Positions 25,781 through 35,078 of a DNA stretch of 61,310 nucleotides are shown here, piece by piece. This stretch comes from an uncultured Tateyamaria sp. (lineage in GTDB: Bacteria; Pseudomonadota; Alphaproteobacteria; Rhodobacterales; Rhodobacteraceae), in the NCBI RefSeq assembly GCF_947503705.1, contig NZ_CANNES010000015.1:1-61310 (forward strand). The letters are read 5' to 3'. Below the pieces are notes generated by a model. It saw nothing but the letters and a program-made list of their open reading frames with translations. It ran no database searches and was not told the origin of the DNA. Position 1 is the stretch's first letter, and every line of letters starts with the position of its first letter. A program made the translations under genes and the position numbers.

Positions 25781-26845
25781 ATGGTGAACGTCGCGACAAT
25801 TGAAGCCAGTACAGTTCGAACCCTGTTCGGCGCGTCGATCCGGCATTCGGTTCGTGACGAAGTTGACCGGTTGGGATGCGCAAGGGCGCTTGTCCTTTCG
25901 ACCCCGCAACAGTCGGACGCGGCGATGGAAATGGCGGAGACCCTTGGGACATATGCCGCGGGTGTCTTTTGCAGGGCTGCCATGCACACGCCCGTCGAGG
26001 TAACGGAAGAAGCCGTCGCGCACGCAAAAGACGTGCAGGCGGATTGCATCGTCTCCATCGGGGGTGGGTCAACCACCGGGCTTGGCAAGGCTATCGCATA
26101 TCGCACCGACCTTCCCCAGATCGTCATCCCAACGACTTACGCCGGTAGTGAGGCCACTCCAATCCTCGGGCAGACCGAGAATGCCATCAAGACAACCCTG
26201 ACAGACCCCAAGGTTCTACCCGAGGTCATTCTTTATGATCCGGAACTGGTGGTAAGTCTGCCGGTCGAGATGACGGTGACGTCGGCACTCAATGCAATGG
26301 CGCATGCCGCCGAGGCGCTTTATGCCACCGACAGAACAGCCGAGACCGATGCCCTTGCCATGGAGGGGCTGCGTGCGATGGTCGATGGGCTTCCCGGTGT
26401 GGTCGCGTCGCCCGAAGACTTGGCGGCCCGCGAGGCGACGCTGCGCGGCGCTTGGGCCTGCGGAACCGTTCTAGGCCAAGTGGGCATGGCCCTGCATCAC
26501 AAGCTTTGTCACACGCTGGGTGGTACGTTTGACCTGCCCCACGCGCAGACCCACGCCGTCGTGTTGCCACATGCTATCGCTTACAACGCGCGTGCAGCCG
26601 CGACGGAACTGCAACCAATCTGCGATCTGCTGGGCGGCGCCAATGCGGGCGCAGCCTTGCACAAGTTTGCCCAACGCATGAATGCACCGCTCGCACTGCG
26701 CGATTTCGGCTTGCAGGAAAGCGATCTGGATCGAGCCGCCGAATTGGCGACCACCAAACCGTATCCAAACCCGCAACCGGTGACCCGCGATGACATCCGC
26801 GCGCTGCTTCAGGCTGCGTGGGCAGGGTACGCGCCGCATCACTGA
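25781..26845 (+). CDS. Maleylacetate reductase
   Basis: A 354-residue NAD(P)H-dependent reductase in the iron-alcohol-dehydrogenase superfamily. The nucleotide-binding GGGSTTGLGKAIA and the IPTTYAGSEATPILG segment are the maleylacetate reductase pattern. It reduces maleylacetate, the ring-cleavage product of hydroxyquinol, to 3-oxoadipate. It is the first gene of the catabolic operon, and the matching ring-cleavage enzyme lies 6.5 kb downstream on the same strand. Confidence 0.92.
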   Translation: MVNVATIEASTVRTLFGASIRHSVRDEVDRLGCARALVLSTPQQSDAAMEMAETLGTYAAGVFCRAAMHTPVEVTEEAVAHAKDVQADCIVSIGGGSTTGLGKAIAYRTDLPQIVIPTTYAGSEATPILGQTENAIKTTLTDPKVLPEVILYDPELVVSLPVEMTVTSALNAMAHAAEALYATDRTAETDALAMEGLRAMVDGLPGVVASPEDLAAREATLRGAWACGTVLGQVGMALHHKLCHTLGGTFDLPHAQTHAVVLPHAIAYNARAAATELQPICDLLGGANAGAALHKFAQRMNAPLALRDFGLQESDLDRAAELATTKPYPNPQPVTRDDIRALLQAAWAGYAPHH

Positions 26846-26890
26846 GAAACCACCAAACACCAAGGATTGATTGAGGTCAGGGAGGACATC

Positions 26891-28165
26891 ATGATCACAC
26901 GCCGCACACTACTTAAATCGACCGCCGCAACGGGACTGACACTGGCGGCTGGGGGCCTTGCCGCGCCTGCTTTGGCACAAGGTGCCAAAATCCGCCTCGG
27001 TTATGTCAGCCCACAATCAGGGCCGCTGGCGGCATTCTCAGACGCGGATCAGTACATCATCGACGGGTTCCTGCAATCCGAGGTCGGTGCAAATTTCGAA
27101 GTCATCGTCAAGGACAGCCAGTCCAACCCCAACCGGGCCGCCGAAGTCGCCAAGGAACTCATCATCGACGATGAAATCGACATGATGCTTGTGGCCTCGA
27201 CCCCCGAAACCACAAACCCCGTCGCCACCACCTGCGAGGCCGAAGAGATCCCCGTGATCTCGACTGTTGCCCCTTGGCAGCCTTACTTTATCGGCCAGCA
27301 AGGCAACCCCGGCGATCCTGCCAGTTGGCGCCCCTTCGATTTCAGCTTTCACTTTTTCTGGGGCTTGGAAGACGTCATTTCAACCTTTACGGCCATGTGG
27401 AATCAGCTGGATACCAACAAATCCGTCGGTGCGATCTTCCCAAATGATGGGGATGGCAACGCGTGGGGCGATCCGAACGTGGGCTTCCCGCCTGTTCTGG
27501 ATGCCCAGGGTTATACGCTGACCGATACGGGCCGCTATCAGAACCTGACGGATGATTTCAGCGCGCAGATCAACGCCTTCAAGGCGGCCAATTGTGAGAT
27601 CGTGACCGGCGTGCCGATCCCCCCCGATTTCACCACGTTCTGGACCCAGGCCAAGCAGCAGGGGTTTACGCCCAAGGCCGCGAGCATCGGCAAGGCCATC
27701 CTCTTTCCCCAAGCCGTCGAGGCGTTGGGTGATCAAGGCCACAATCTCAGCTCCGAGGTCTGGTGGTCGCCCAGCCATCCCTTTGCCTCTTCGCTCACGG
27801 GACAATCCGCGGCTGAACTGGCCTCGGGCTATACCGCCGCGACAGGCAAGCAGTGGACCCAACCCATCGGCTTTGCTCACGCCCTCTTTGAGATGGCCGC
27901 GAACGTTATGGCCCGGGTCGAAGACAGCCGTGACCCCGACGAAGTCACATCAGCCATCGCGGCGACACAGCTCGACAGCATGGTCGGCCGCATCGCCTTT
28001 GACGGCGCGGGGCTGCCGCCCTTTGCGGCGGCCAACGTAGCCAAAACGCCGCTGGTCGGCGGGCAATGGCGGCTCAAGGACGGTGGCGGCTATGACCTGG
28101 TGATCGTGGACAATTCTGACCATCCGAACATCCCGACGGGTGGCACGATGGAAGAAATTTCCTGA
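26891..28165 (+). CDS. ABC transporter substrate-binding protein (Liv type)
   Basis: A 424-residue periplasmic binding protein of the branched-chain amino-acid / aromatic uptake class. It has a Tat-like signal (TRRTLLKSTAATG) with cleavage near PALAQG. The mature part begins with the usual IRLGYVSPQSGPLAAF. GGGAGG lies 7 bases before the ATG at 26891. Liv-type importers in aromatic operons often take up aromatic acids, so a hydroxylated benzoate is a reasonable guess. Confidence 0.9.
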   Translation: MITRRTLLKSTAATGLTLAAGGLAAPALAQGAKIRLGYVSPQSGPLAAFSDADQYIIDGFLQSEVGANFEVIVKDSQSNPNRAAEVAKELIIDDEIDMMLVASTPETTNPVATTCEAEEIPVISTVAPWQPYFIGQQGNPGDPASWRPFDFSFHFFWGLEDVISTFTAMWNQLDTNKSVGAIFPNDGDGNAWGDPNVGFPPVLDAQGYTLTDTGRYQNLTDDFSAQINAFKAANCEIVTGVPIPPDFTTFWTQAKQQGFTPKAASIGKAILFPQAVEALGDQGHNLSSEVWWSPSHPFASSLTGQSAAELASGYTAATGKQWTQPIGFAHALFEMAANVMARVEDSRDPDEVTSAIAATQLDSMVGRIAFDGAGLPPFAAANVAKTPLVGGQWRLKDGGGYDLVIVDNSDHPNIPTGGTMEEIS

Positions 28166-28247
28166 CCCACCCTTCGCACCCCGCACTGGTTGCGGGGTGC
28201 GCGCTCCCTCTCTTTACGGTCTGCGCAGTCGGGCCAAGGAAACCGTC

Positions 28248-28967
28248 ATGTCGATCCTCTCGTTGCAATCTGTGTCCAAAAGTTTCGGTGCCCTGACCGT
28301 GACTGATGACGCCAGTTTCGATGTACCCCAAGGTCAGGCGCTGGGGATCATCGGACCTAACGGGGCGGGCAAGTCGACCCTGTTCAACCTGATCACCGGC
28401 AACCTTCGATCAGATGCGGGCAGCATTCATTTTGAAGGCCGAGATGTGACCAGAGTGTCAGCGATGGAGCGGTGCCTGACCGGCATTGGGCGGTCTTTCC
28501 AGATCCCGCAACCTTTTGAAAAACTGACCGTTTACGAAAACCTTCTTGTTGCTGCGACCCATGGGCGGAACCTGTCGGAACGCGCGGTGCGCGACGATTG
28601 CGCTGACGTGCTGGAGCGCACCGAGCTGTTGCGCCGTGCCAACACGCCCGCCGGACAATTGTCACTGCTTGAACGCAAGCGGCTGGAACTGGCCCGCGCC
28701 ATGGCGACCCAGCCCAAGCTGCTGCTTCTCGATGAAATCGCGGGGGGGTTGACCGAAGGGGAATGCCAGGCACTGATCCGCACCATCAAAGACATTCACG
28801 CCCAAGGCGTCACGATCATCTGGATCGAACATGTGCTGCACGCTCTGACCTCGGTGGTGGAACGGCTCTTGGTCCTCGACTTTGGCAAGGTCATTGGCCT
28901 TGGCGAACCGGACGAGATCATGGCCAGCCGCGAGGTGCAGGAGATTTATTTGGGGATCGAAGTCTGA
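28248..28967 (+). CDS. ABC transporter ATPase (LivG-like)
   Basis: A 239-residue ATPase subunit. Walker A is GPNGAGKS and Walker B is LLLLDEIAGG. The signature motif reads LSLLERKRLE, which departs from LSGGQ but occurs in LivG-type subunits. I chose the ATG at 28248, where the domain begins; upstream in-frame sequence overlaps the binding-protein gene. An 82-base gap separates it from that gene, including a GC-rich inverted repeat (GCACCCCGCA and TGCGGGGTGC). Confidence 0.92.
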   Translation: MSILSLQSVSKSFGALTVTDDASFDVPQGQALGIIGPNGAGKSTLFNLITGNLRSDAGSIHFEGRDVTRVSAMERCLTGIGRSFQIPQPFEKLTVYENLLVAATHGRNLSERAVRDDCADVLERTELLRRANTPAGQLSLLERKRLELARAMATQPKLLLLDEIAGGLTEGECQALIRTIKDIHAQGVTIIWIEHVLHALTSVVERLLVLDFGKVIGLGEPDEIMASREVQEIYLGIEV

Positions 28968-29674
28968 TGGCACTGCTGCAAACCCAAGGTCTTGTCGCCC
29001 ATTATGGTGACTTTCAGGCGCTCTTTGGTGTGGATATCGCTCTGAACGAGGCTGAAACCGTCGCGATCATCGGGGCCAATGGCGCGGGAAAAACGACGCT
29101 CATGCGATCCATCGCGGGCGTATTGCGCAACGCGGCCCAAGCGGTGACATATGACGGCACGCCCATCGGGGCGCACCCCGCCGACGAGATCATGGCCCAA
29201 GGCGTTGCGATGGTGCCCGAGGGGCGCAAGCTTTTCCCCTCGCTCAGCGTCGAGGAAAACCTGCTGATCGGCACCTATGGCCGCAAGGTCGAGGGGCACT
29301 GGAACCTCAACACCGTCTATGACCTCTTTCCCATCTTGGGCGAGCGGCGGCACAATCCGGGCACGGCCCTGTCGGGCGGGCAACAGCAGATGGTGGCCAT
29401 TGGCCGGGCGCTGATGAGCAATCCACGCGTCCTGCTCTGTGACGAGATCAGCCTTGGCCTCGCCCCTGTCGTGATCAAGGACATCTATAAGGCCATTCCA
29501 CAGATCAAGGCGGCAGGCGCCTCGATGATCGTGGTGGAACAGGACATCGCCCAGGCCATGGCCGTCGCCGACCGCGTCTATTGCATGATGGAGGGGCGGG
29601 TCACCCTGTCTGGCACCCCCGACACGCTCAGCCGCGACGACATTCACAACGCCTATTTCGGAGCAAGCCATTGA
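28967..29674 (+). CDS. ABC transporter ATPase (LivF-like)
   Basis: A 235-residue second ATPase with Walker A GANGAGKT, signature LSGGQQQM and Walker B VLLCDEISLG. Its ATG shares one base with the stop of the previous gene. It pairs with the LivG-like subunit to drive uptake through the two permeases that follow. Confidence 0.93.
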   Translation: MALLQTQGLVAHYGDFQALFGVDIALNEAETVAIIGANGAGKTTLMRSIAGVLRNAAQAVTYDGTPIGAHPADEIMAQGVAMVPEGRKLFPSLSVEENLLIGTYGRKVEGHWNLNTVYDLFPILGERRHNPGTALSGGQQQMVAIGRALMSNPRVLLCDEISLGLAPVVIKDIYKAIPQIKAAGASMIVVEQDIAQAMAVADRVYCMMEGRVTLSGTPDTLSRDDIHNAYFGASH

Positions 29675-30534
29675 TCTGGGTCGACACGCTGCTGCAAGGC
29701 ATCCTTCTGGGTGGCCTATATGCGCTCTTTGCCTCGGGGCTCAGCCTCGTTTTCGGGATCATGCGGCTGGTGAACCTGGCCCATGGCGATCTGATCGTGA
29801 TGGCCGCGTACCTGATCCTGGTGCTTGTGACCTTGCTGGGTCTGTCGCCCTTCGTCGCCGTCCTGACCGCAATGCCGGTGATGTTCGGGATTGGCTGGGG
29901 GCTGCAAAAGTTCCTTCTGAACCGGACGTTGGAGGACGACATCCTGCCGCCGCTGCTGGTGACCTTTGGTCTGTCCATTGCGCTGCAAAACGCGCTGCTC
30001 GAAGGGTTCTCTGCGGACAGTCAGCGGCTTCCAACCAACGCGCTGACCACGGCCTCGGTCGATGTGGGGCCGATTGCTCTTGGCGTTATGCCGTTGCTGA
30101 CCTTCGCCTCCGCCGTTCTCGTGATCGTGGGCCTCAACCAGTTGTTTTACCGCACCGAATTGGGCCGCGCCTTTCGCGCCACGTCGGATGATGCGACCAC
30201 GGCGAGCCTGATGGGAATCAAACCCGCCAATATCTTTGCCACGGCCACAGGCATCGCGCTGGTTATCGTCACTATCGCTGCGCTCTATCTGGGTTTGCGG
30301 GCGAATTTTGATCCCAACATCGGCCCTGCGCGCCTGATCTACGCCTTTGAGGCGGTGATCATCGGCGGCCTCGGCTCTCTTTGGGGGACGTTGTTGGGCG
30401 GGATCATTATTGGTGTCGCCCAGACCGTGGGGGCCGCAATCAACCCCGAATGGCAGATCCTGGCGGGCCATGTCGCCTTCCTGATTGTCCTGCTAGTCCG
30501 CCCACGCGGCCTGTTTCCGAGAGCGAATGACTGA
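29671..30534 (+). CDS. ABC transporter permease (LivH-like)
   Basis: A 287-residue inner-membrane permease with about eight helices and the family phrases GLYALFASGLSLVFGIM and LVNLAHGD near the N-terminus. The start is probably the TTG at 29671, which overlaps the previous stop (TTGA) and follows GGAG by 7 bases. Both the coupling and the rare start codon suggest translation is tied to the ATPase. Confidence 0.9.
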   Translation: MIWVDTLLQGILLGGLYALFASGLSLVFGIMRLVNLAHGDLIVMAAYLILVLVTLLGLSPFVAVLTAMPVMFGIGWGLQKFLLNRTLEDDILPPLLVTFGLSIALQNALLEGFSADSQRLPTNALTTASVDVGPIALGVMPLLTFASAVLVIVGLNQLFYRTELGRAFRATSDDATTASLMGIKPANIFATATGIALVIVTIAALYLGLRANFDPNIGPARLIYAFEAVIIGGLGSLWGTLLGGIIIGVAQTVGAAINPEWQILAGHVAFLIVLLVRPRGLFPRAND

Positions 30535-31589
30535 TGTCCTATACCGTCACAACCCAAACCTCTGCCTCGCGCGTTGCGGCCATCGCCGGCGCCATCGGGA
30601 TCGTCGTTCTCATTGCCCTGCCTTTCTTTGCCGGGCGCGGCACGATCCAAGACATGTTTTTTATTCTGACGATGCTGGTGCTGGCGCAATTCTGGAACCT
30701 GCTGGCCGGCTATGGCGGTCTGGTCAGCATCGGGCAGCAGGCTTTTGTGGGCATGGGCGCTTATGCGATGTTCGGCGTGGTGATCCTCATGGGTTTTGAC
30801 CCCGTGCCCTCAATCCTGCTCGGTGGCGTTGCTGCGCTGATCGTTGCCGTGCCCACAGCCTTTTTCGCCTTTCGCCTGAACGGGGCTTATTTCGCCATCG
30901 GCACTTGGGTCATCGCCGAAGTGGTGCGCCTGTTGGTTGCCCAATGGAAAACACTGGGAGGCGGCACCGGTACATCATTACCCCGTGATGCAACGCGCGA
31001 CATGTGGTTTGTCGAGTTGATCCAGGACATGCTGGGCGTCCGCTCGGCTGCGGCGCGCGATATCCTGGCCTATTGGCTGGCGTTGATCCTTGCACTCGCC
31101 ACAATCGGCGGCATCTATTGGTTGCTACGCACGCGGCGGGGCTTGGCGCTCGCGGCGGTGCGCGACAACACCGAAGCCGCGAAATCCGTTGGGGTAGATG
31201 CGGGCCGGATGAAGTGGATCGTGTTTCTCACTTCCGCCTTTGGCACCGGGCTCGCCGGTGCGCTGATCTATATGCAAAAGGCGCGGATCAGCCCCGATGC
31301 CGCCTTCAGCGTCACCGACTGGACAGCCTACGTGATCTTTATCGTCGTGATCGGCGGCATCGGCACCATCGAAGGGCCCATCCTGGGCGTGCTTGTCTTC
31401 TTTGCCCTGCAATCGCTGCTGGCCGACTTTGGCAGCTGGTACCTGATGACGCTTGGTGTGCTGGCCATCGTCATCATGCTGGTCGCCCCACGCGGTCTCT
31501 GGGGCCTCGTGTCAGAGCGGACCGGCCTGCACCTTTTCCCCATTCGCCGCACCTTGTCGGGCGGCAAACTGACATCATCGGAGGACTAA
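30534..31589 (+). CDS. ABC transporter permease (LivM-like)
   Basis: A 351-residue second permease with about nine helices, the YGGLVSIGQQAFVGMGAY motif and the cytoplasmic EAAKSVGVD loop that contacts the ATPase. Its ATG shares a base with the stop of the first permease. With it the five-part importer is complete. Confidence 0.92.
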   Translation: MSYTVTTQTSASRVAAIAGAIGIVVLIALPFFAGRGTIQDMFFILTMLVLAQFWNLLAGYGGLVSIGQQAFVGMGAYAMFGVVILMGFDPVPSILLGGVAALIVAVPTAFFAFRLNGAYFAIGTWVIAEVVRLLVAQWKTLGGGTGTSLPRDATRDMWFVELIQDMLGVRSAAARDILAYWLALILALATIGGIYWLLRTRRGLALAAVRDNTEAAKSVGVDAGRMKWIVFLTSAFGTGLAGALIYMQKARISPDAAFSVTDWTAYVIFIVVIGGIGTIEGPILGVLVFFALQSLLADFGSWYLMTLGVLAIVIMLVAPRGLWGLVSERTGLHLFPIRRTLSGGKLTSSED

Positions 31590-31591
31590 AC

Positions 31592-33346
31592 ATGGCGGAT
31601 ATTACAACTGACGTGCTGATCATCGGAACCGGGCCTGCAGGTTCCACAAGTGCGGCCCTGCTGTCCAGCTATGGCGTCGAGAACATCGTCATCAACCGCT
31701 ATCACTGGCTGGCCAACACGCCCCGCGCCCACATCACCAACCAACGCACGATGGAGGTGCTGCGCGATTTGGGCCGGGAAGTCGAGGACGAGGTGTATCT
31801 CAACGCGATGGACCAAAGCCTGATGGGCGAAAACGTCTTTTGCGAAAGCCTCGCGGGCGAAGAGATCGGCCGCATGAAATCCTGGGGCACGCATCCGCTG
31901 TCCAAGGCCGAACATCTTCTGTCCTCGCCCAGTTTGATGAACGATCTGCCGCAAACCTTTATGGAGCCCATCCTCTTCAAGACCGCCTGCAAACGCGGCA
32001 CTCGCGCCCGGATGAGTACAGAATACAAGTCCCACGTTCAGGATGCAGATGGTGTCACAACCACCTGTCTGGACCGGATGACAGGCAAAGAGATCACGAT
32101 CCGGTCCAAGTACCTGATCGGGGCGGATGGCGGTAATTCCCTCGTGGCTGAAAACGAGGACCTGCCGTTCGAGGGAAAGATGGGTGTCGGCGGTTCGATG
32201 AACATCTATTTCCGGGCGGATCTGTCCAAATACGTCGCTCACCGTCCTTCGGTACTTTATTGGGTGATGCAGCCGGGCGCCAATGTGGGCGGGATTGGCA
32301 TGGGGCTTGTCCGCTGCATTCGGCCGTGGAACGAGTGGTTGATCGTCTGGGGCTATGACATCAATGAAGCGGCCCCCGTGGTGGACGAGGCGATGGCCAC
32401 GGATGTGGCGCGGCAGCTGGTGGGCGACCCCGAGCTTGAGATCGACCTGATCAGCGCCAACACCTGGACGGTCAACGATTGCTACGCCACGCAAATGTCC
32501 AAGGGCCGTGTTCACATCATGGGCGACGCGGCGCATCGGCACCCGCCCTCCAACGGGTTGGGGTCGAATACGTCGATCCAGGACGCATTCAATCTGGCCT
32601 GGAAAATCGCTGCTGTGGTCAAGGGGCAGGCGGGCGAGGCCCTGCTAGACACCTATTCCGAAGAACGCGCGCCGGTCGCCAAACAGATCGTGACCCGTGC
32701 CAACCAATCCATCGGCGAATTCGGCCCGATCTTTGAAGCGCTCGGCATGACCGGCGGTTCGGATATTGCGCAAATCAAGGCCAACATGGACGCCCGCTGT
32801 GGCACCACACCAGAGGCCGAGGCGCAACGGGCGGCCCTGAATGCGGCAATCGCGTTCAAGAAATACGAGTTCGATGCCCACGGCGTCGAAATGAACCAAC
32901 GTTACCGGTCGGATGCGACGGTGACCGATGGCCAGGTTGAGCCCGCTTTCACCCTGGACGCCGATCTGCATTACCAGCCAACCACCTGGCCCGGCGCGCG
33001 TATTCCGCATGCCTGGCTTTTTGATGCGGCGGGCGAAAAACACTCGACCCTCGATCTGGCAGGCGGCGGCGCCTTTACTCTGTTCACGGGCCTTGGCGGT
33101 CAAGCCTGGGCCGAGGCCGCGACACAAGTGGCCGCCGATCTGGGCATTAAACTAGAGGCGCACGTGATCGGCCCACGGCAGGAATACGTGGATCATACCG
33201 GTGACTGGGCCCGCGCCCGTGAAGTCGGTGATGCAGGCTGCATCCTGACCCGCCCCGACCAGCACGTGTGCTGGCGCAACGATGCACTCGCCGATGATCC
33301 CCGTGCGGAACTGACCCGCGTTTTGACATCCATCTTGGCACGCTAG
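31592..33346 (+). CDS. FAD-dependent aromatic hydroxylase (TfdB/PheA class)
   Basis: A 584-residue flavoprotein monooxygenase. The N-terminal FAD fold begins with IIGTGPAGSTSA, and the second FAD motif is GRVHIMGDAAHRHPPSNGLG; a thioredoxin-like C-terminal domain completes the phenol hydroxylase / 2,4-dichlorophenol hydroxylase architecture. Given the hydroxyquinol dioxygenase next door, it probably makes hydroxyquinol from a resorcinol- or hydroquinone-like substrate. A GGAGG site precedes ATG 31592 by 7 bases. A longer upstream frame is only a shadow of the permease. Confidence 0.88.
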   Translation: MADITTDVLIIGTGPAGSTSAALLSSYGVENIVINRYHWLANTPRAHITNQRTMEVLRDLGREVEDEVYLNAMDQSLMGENVFCESLAGEEIGRMKSWGTHPLSKAEHLLSSPSLMNDLPQTFMEPILFKTACKRGTRARMSTEYKSHVQDADGVTTTCLDRMTGKEITIRSKYLIGADGGNSLVAENEDLPFEGKMGVGGSMNIYFRADLSKYVAHRPSVLYWVMQPGANVGGIGMGLVRCIRPWNEWLIVWGYDINEAAPVVDEAMATDVARQLVGDPELEIDLISANTWTVNDCYATQMSKGRVHIMGDAAHRHPPSNGLGSNTSIQDAFNLAWKIAAVVKGQAGEALLDTYSEERAPVAKQIVTRANQSIGEFGPIFEALGMTGGSDIAQIKANMDARCGTTPEAEAQRAALNAAIAFKKYEFDAHGVEMNQRYRSDATVTDGQVEPAFTLDADLHYQPTTWPGARIPHAWLFDAAGEKHSTLDLAGGGAFTLFTGLGGQAWAEAATQVAADLGIKLEAHVIGPRQEYVDHTGDWARAREVGDAGCILTRPDQHVCWRNDALADDPRAELTRVLTSILAR

Positions 33347-33355
33347 GAGGCGATC

Positions 33356-34237
33356 ATGACAAATCACGAACAAGGCTACTTTACCGAAGAGAACTCGGCC
33401 GAGGTTGTTATCAGCCGGATTGCCGACACAACTGACCCGCGCCTGGCCGAGGTCATCGGGGTGATCACCCGGCACCTGCATGCAGCGGTGAAAGAGATTG
33501 AACCCACTCAGGAGGAATGGCTGACCGCGATCAAATTCCTGACGGAAACCGGCCACATGTCAGACGATTGGCGCCAGGAATACATCCTGCTTAGTGACAT
33601 CTTTGGCGTCTCGATGCTGGTGGACGCGATCAACAACCGCAAACCCAGCGGAGCGTCAGAATCCACTGTGCTGGGTCCGTTCCATGTGCCTGATGTGCCG
33701 GAATCTCCGATGGGCTCCAACATCTGTCTCGATGGCAAAGGCCATCCCATGCTGATCAAAGGGCGCATCCTGAATACCAAAGGCGCACCCATCGACAACG
33801 TCAAGATCGACGTGTGGCAAACCAATGATGACGGGTTCTATGACGTGCAGCAAAAGGGAATCCAGCCTGATTTCAACCTGCGCGGCGTGTTTCGGACGGG
33901 GCCCGACGGAAACTATACATTCTGGGGGGCAAAACCGCGGTTTTACCCGATCCCCGATGACGGTCCGGTCGGCAAGTTGTTGGGCAACCTGGGTCGCCAC
34001 CCATACCGGCCCGCGCACCTGCACTACATTCTTGAGGCCGACGGCTACGAGACCCTCGTTACCCACATCTTTGACCCAGACGACAAATATATCCATTCCG
34101 ATGCGGTCTTTGGCGTCAAGGAAAGCCTTCTGGCCAAGTTCGACCTGATTGATGATCCCGACCGTATCGCAGCAGAAGGGGCAGAGGGGCCGTTCTATGA
34201 AGTGGTGCACGACTTTGTCTTGGCGCCTGCATCATGA
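33356..34237 (+). CDS. Hydroxyquinol 1,2-dioxygenase
   Basis: A 293-residue intradiol ring-cleavage dioxygenase. The four Fe(III) ligands are visible as Tyr162, Tyr197, His221 and His223 (DGFYDVQ, RFYPIPDDG, RPAHLHY), nearly the same positions as in characterised hydroxyquinol 1,2-dioxygenases. An N-terminal helical dimerisation domain (about 1-105) is present. It converts hydroxyquinol to maleylacetate, and the maleylacetate reductase in the same operon supports hydroxyquinol over catechol. Its stop overlaps the next start by 4 bases. Confidence 0.93.
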   Translation: MTNHEQGYFTEENSAEVVISRIADTTDPRLAEVIGVITRHLHAAVKEIEPTQEEWLTAIKFLTETGHMSDDWRQEYILLSDIFGVSMLVDAINNRKPSGASESTVLGPFHVPDVPESPMGSNICLDGKGHPMLIKGRILNTKGAPIDNVKIDVWQTNDDGFYDVQQKGIQPDFNLRGVFRTGPDGNYTFWGAKPRFYPIPDDGPVGKLLGNLGRHPYRPAHLHYILEADGYETLVTHIFDPDDKYIHSDAVFGVKESLLAKFDLIDDPDRIAAEGAEGPFYEVVHDFVLAPAS

Positions 34238-35058
34238 CAAAGCCCTGCATCATCTGTGTGGCCATCACCGGCAGCTTGCCGCGCAAGGCCAATAACCCGG
34301 CTGTACCGATCACGGTCGCGGAACAAATCGAAAGCACGCAGGAGGCGTTCGAAGCGGGGGCAACAATCGTCCATGCCCATGTGCGTAACGATGATGAAAG
34401 CCCTTCGAGCGATCCCGATAAGTTTGCGGCCCTCAAGGAAGGGATCGAGGCGCATTGCCCCGGAATGATCATCCAGTTTTCGACCGGAGGCAGATCAGGC
34501 GCGGGCAAGACACGGGGCGGAATGCTGCCGCTGCGTCCTGACATGGCGTCCTTGTCAGTGGGATCGAACAATTTTCCGACACGGGTGTACGAGAACCCGC
34601 CCGATCTTGTGGATTGGCTGGCGTCCGAAATGCAAACCTATGGCGTCAAACCTGAAATCGAGGCCTTTGACCTGTCTCACATTCTGAAATGCGCCGAGAT
34701 GCACAAAAAAGGGCAGTTGAACGGGGTGCCTTATGTGCAGTTCGTCATGGGGGTCAAAAACGCGATGCCCGCGGACAGGCAGGTTTTCGACTTTTACGTC
34801 GAAACCGTGAAACGGTTTTTCGGAGATGACGCACCGTGGTGCGCAGCTGGAATTGGCCCGGCACAGATCGTGCTGAACGAATGGTCTGTCGGCGCGGGCG
34901 GACATGCGCGCACAGGTCTGGAAGACAACGTGAGACTGTCCAAGGACAGCCTGGCACCGTCCAACGCCGCCCTTGTCCAACGCGTCACCGAGATCTGCGC
35001 GCAACATGAGCGCCCTGTGGCAACAGTTGCGCAGGCCCGCGAAATCCTGGGCCTGTGA
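34234..35058 (+). CDS. BKACE family beta-keto acid cleavage enzyme
   Basis: A 274-residue TIM-barrel enzyme of the family named for 3-keto-5-aminohexanoate cleavage. The zinc ligands His47 and His49 lie in TIVHAHVR, and the SVGAGGHARTGLEDN segment is the family C-terminal signature. Family members react a beta-keto acid with acetyl-CoA to give acetoacetate and a CoA ester. The operon produces 3-oxoadipate and lacks the usual CoA-transferase and thiolase, so this enzyme may cleave it to succinyl-CoA and acetoacetate (inference). It overlaps the dioxygenase gene. Confidence 0.9.
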   Translation: MTKPCIICVAITGSLPRKANNPAVPITVAEQIESTQEAFEAGATIVHAHVRNDDESPSSDPDKFAALKEGIEAHCPGMIIQFSTGGRSGAGKTRGGMLPLRPDMASLSVGSNNFPTRVYENPPDLVDWLASEMQTYGVKPEIEAFDLSHILKCAEMHKKGQLNGVPYVQFVMGVKNAMPADRQVFDFYVETVKRFFGDDAPWCAAGIGPAQIVLNEWSVGAGGHARTGLEDNVRLSKDSLAPSNAALVQRVTEICAQHERPVATVAQAREILGL

Positions 35059-35078
35059 CGAAAGAAGGAGGACAACAT

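Noticed and set aside
31004..31591. N-terminal extension of the FAD hydroxylase by 196 residues
   Set aside because: The extension is an out-of-frame reading of the LivM-like permease; the FAD fold starts at ATG 31592 behind a GGAGG.
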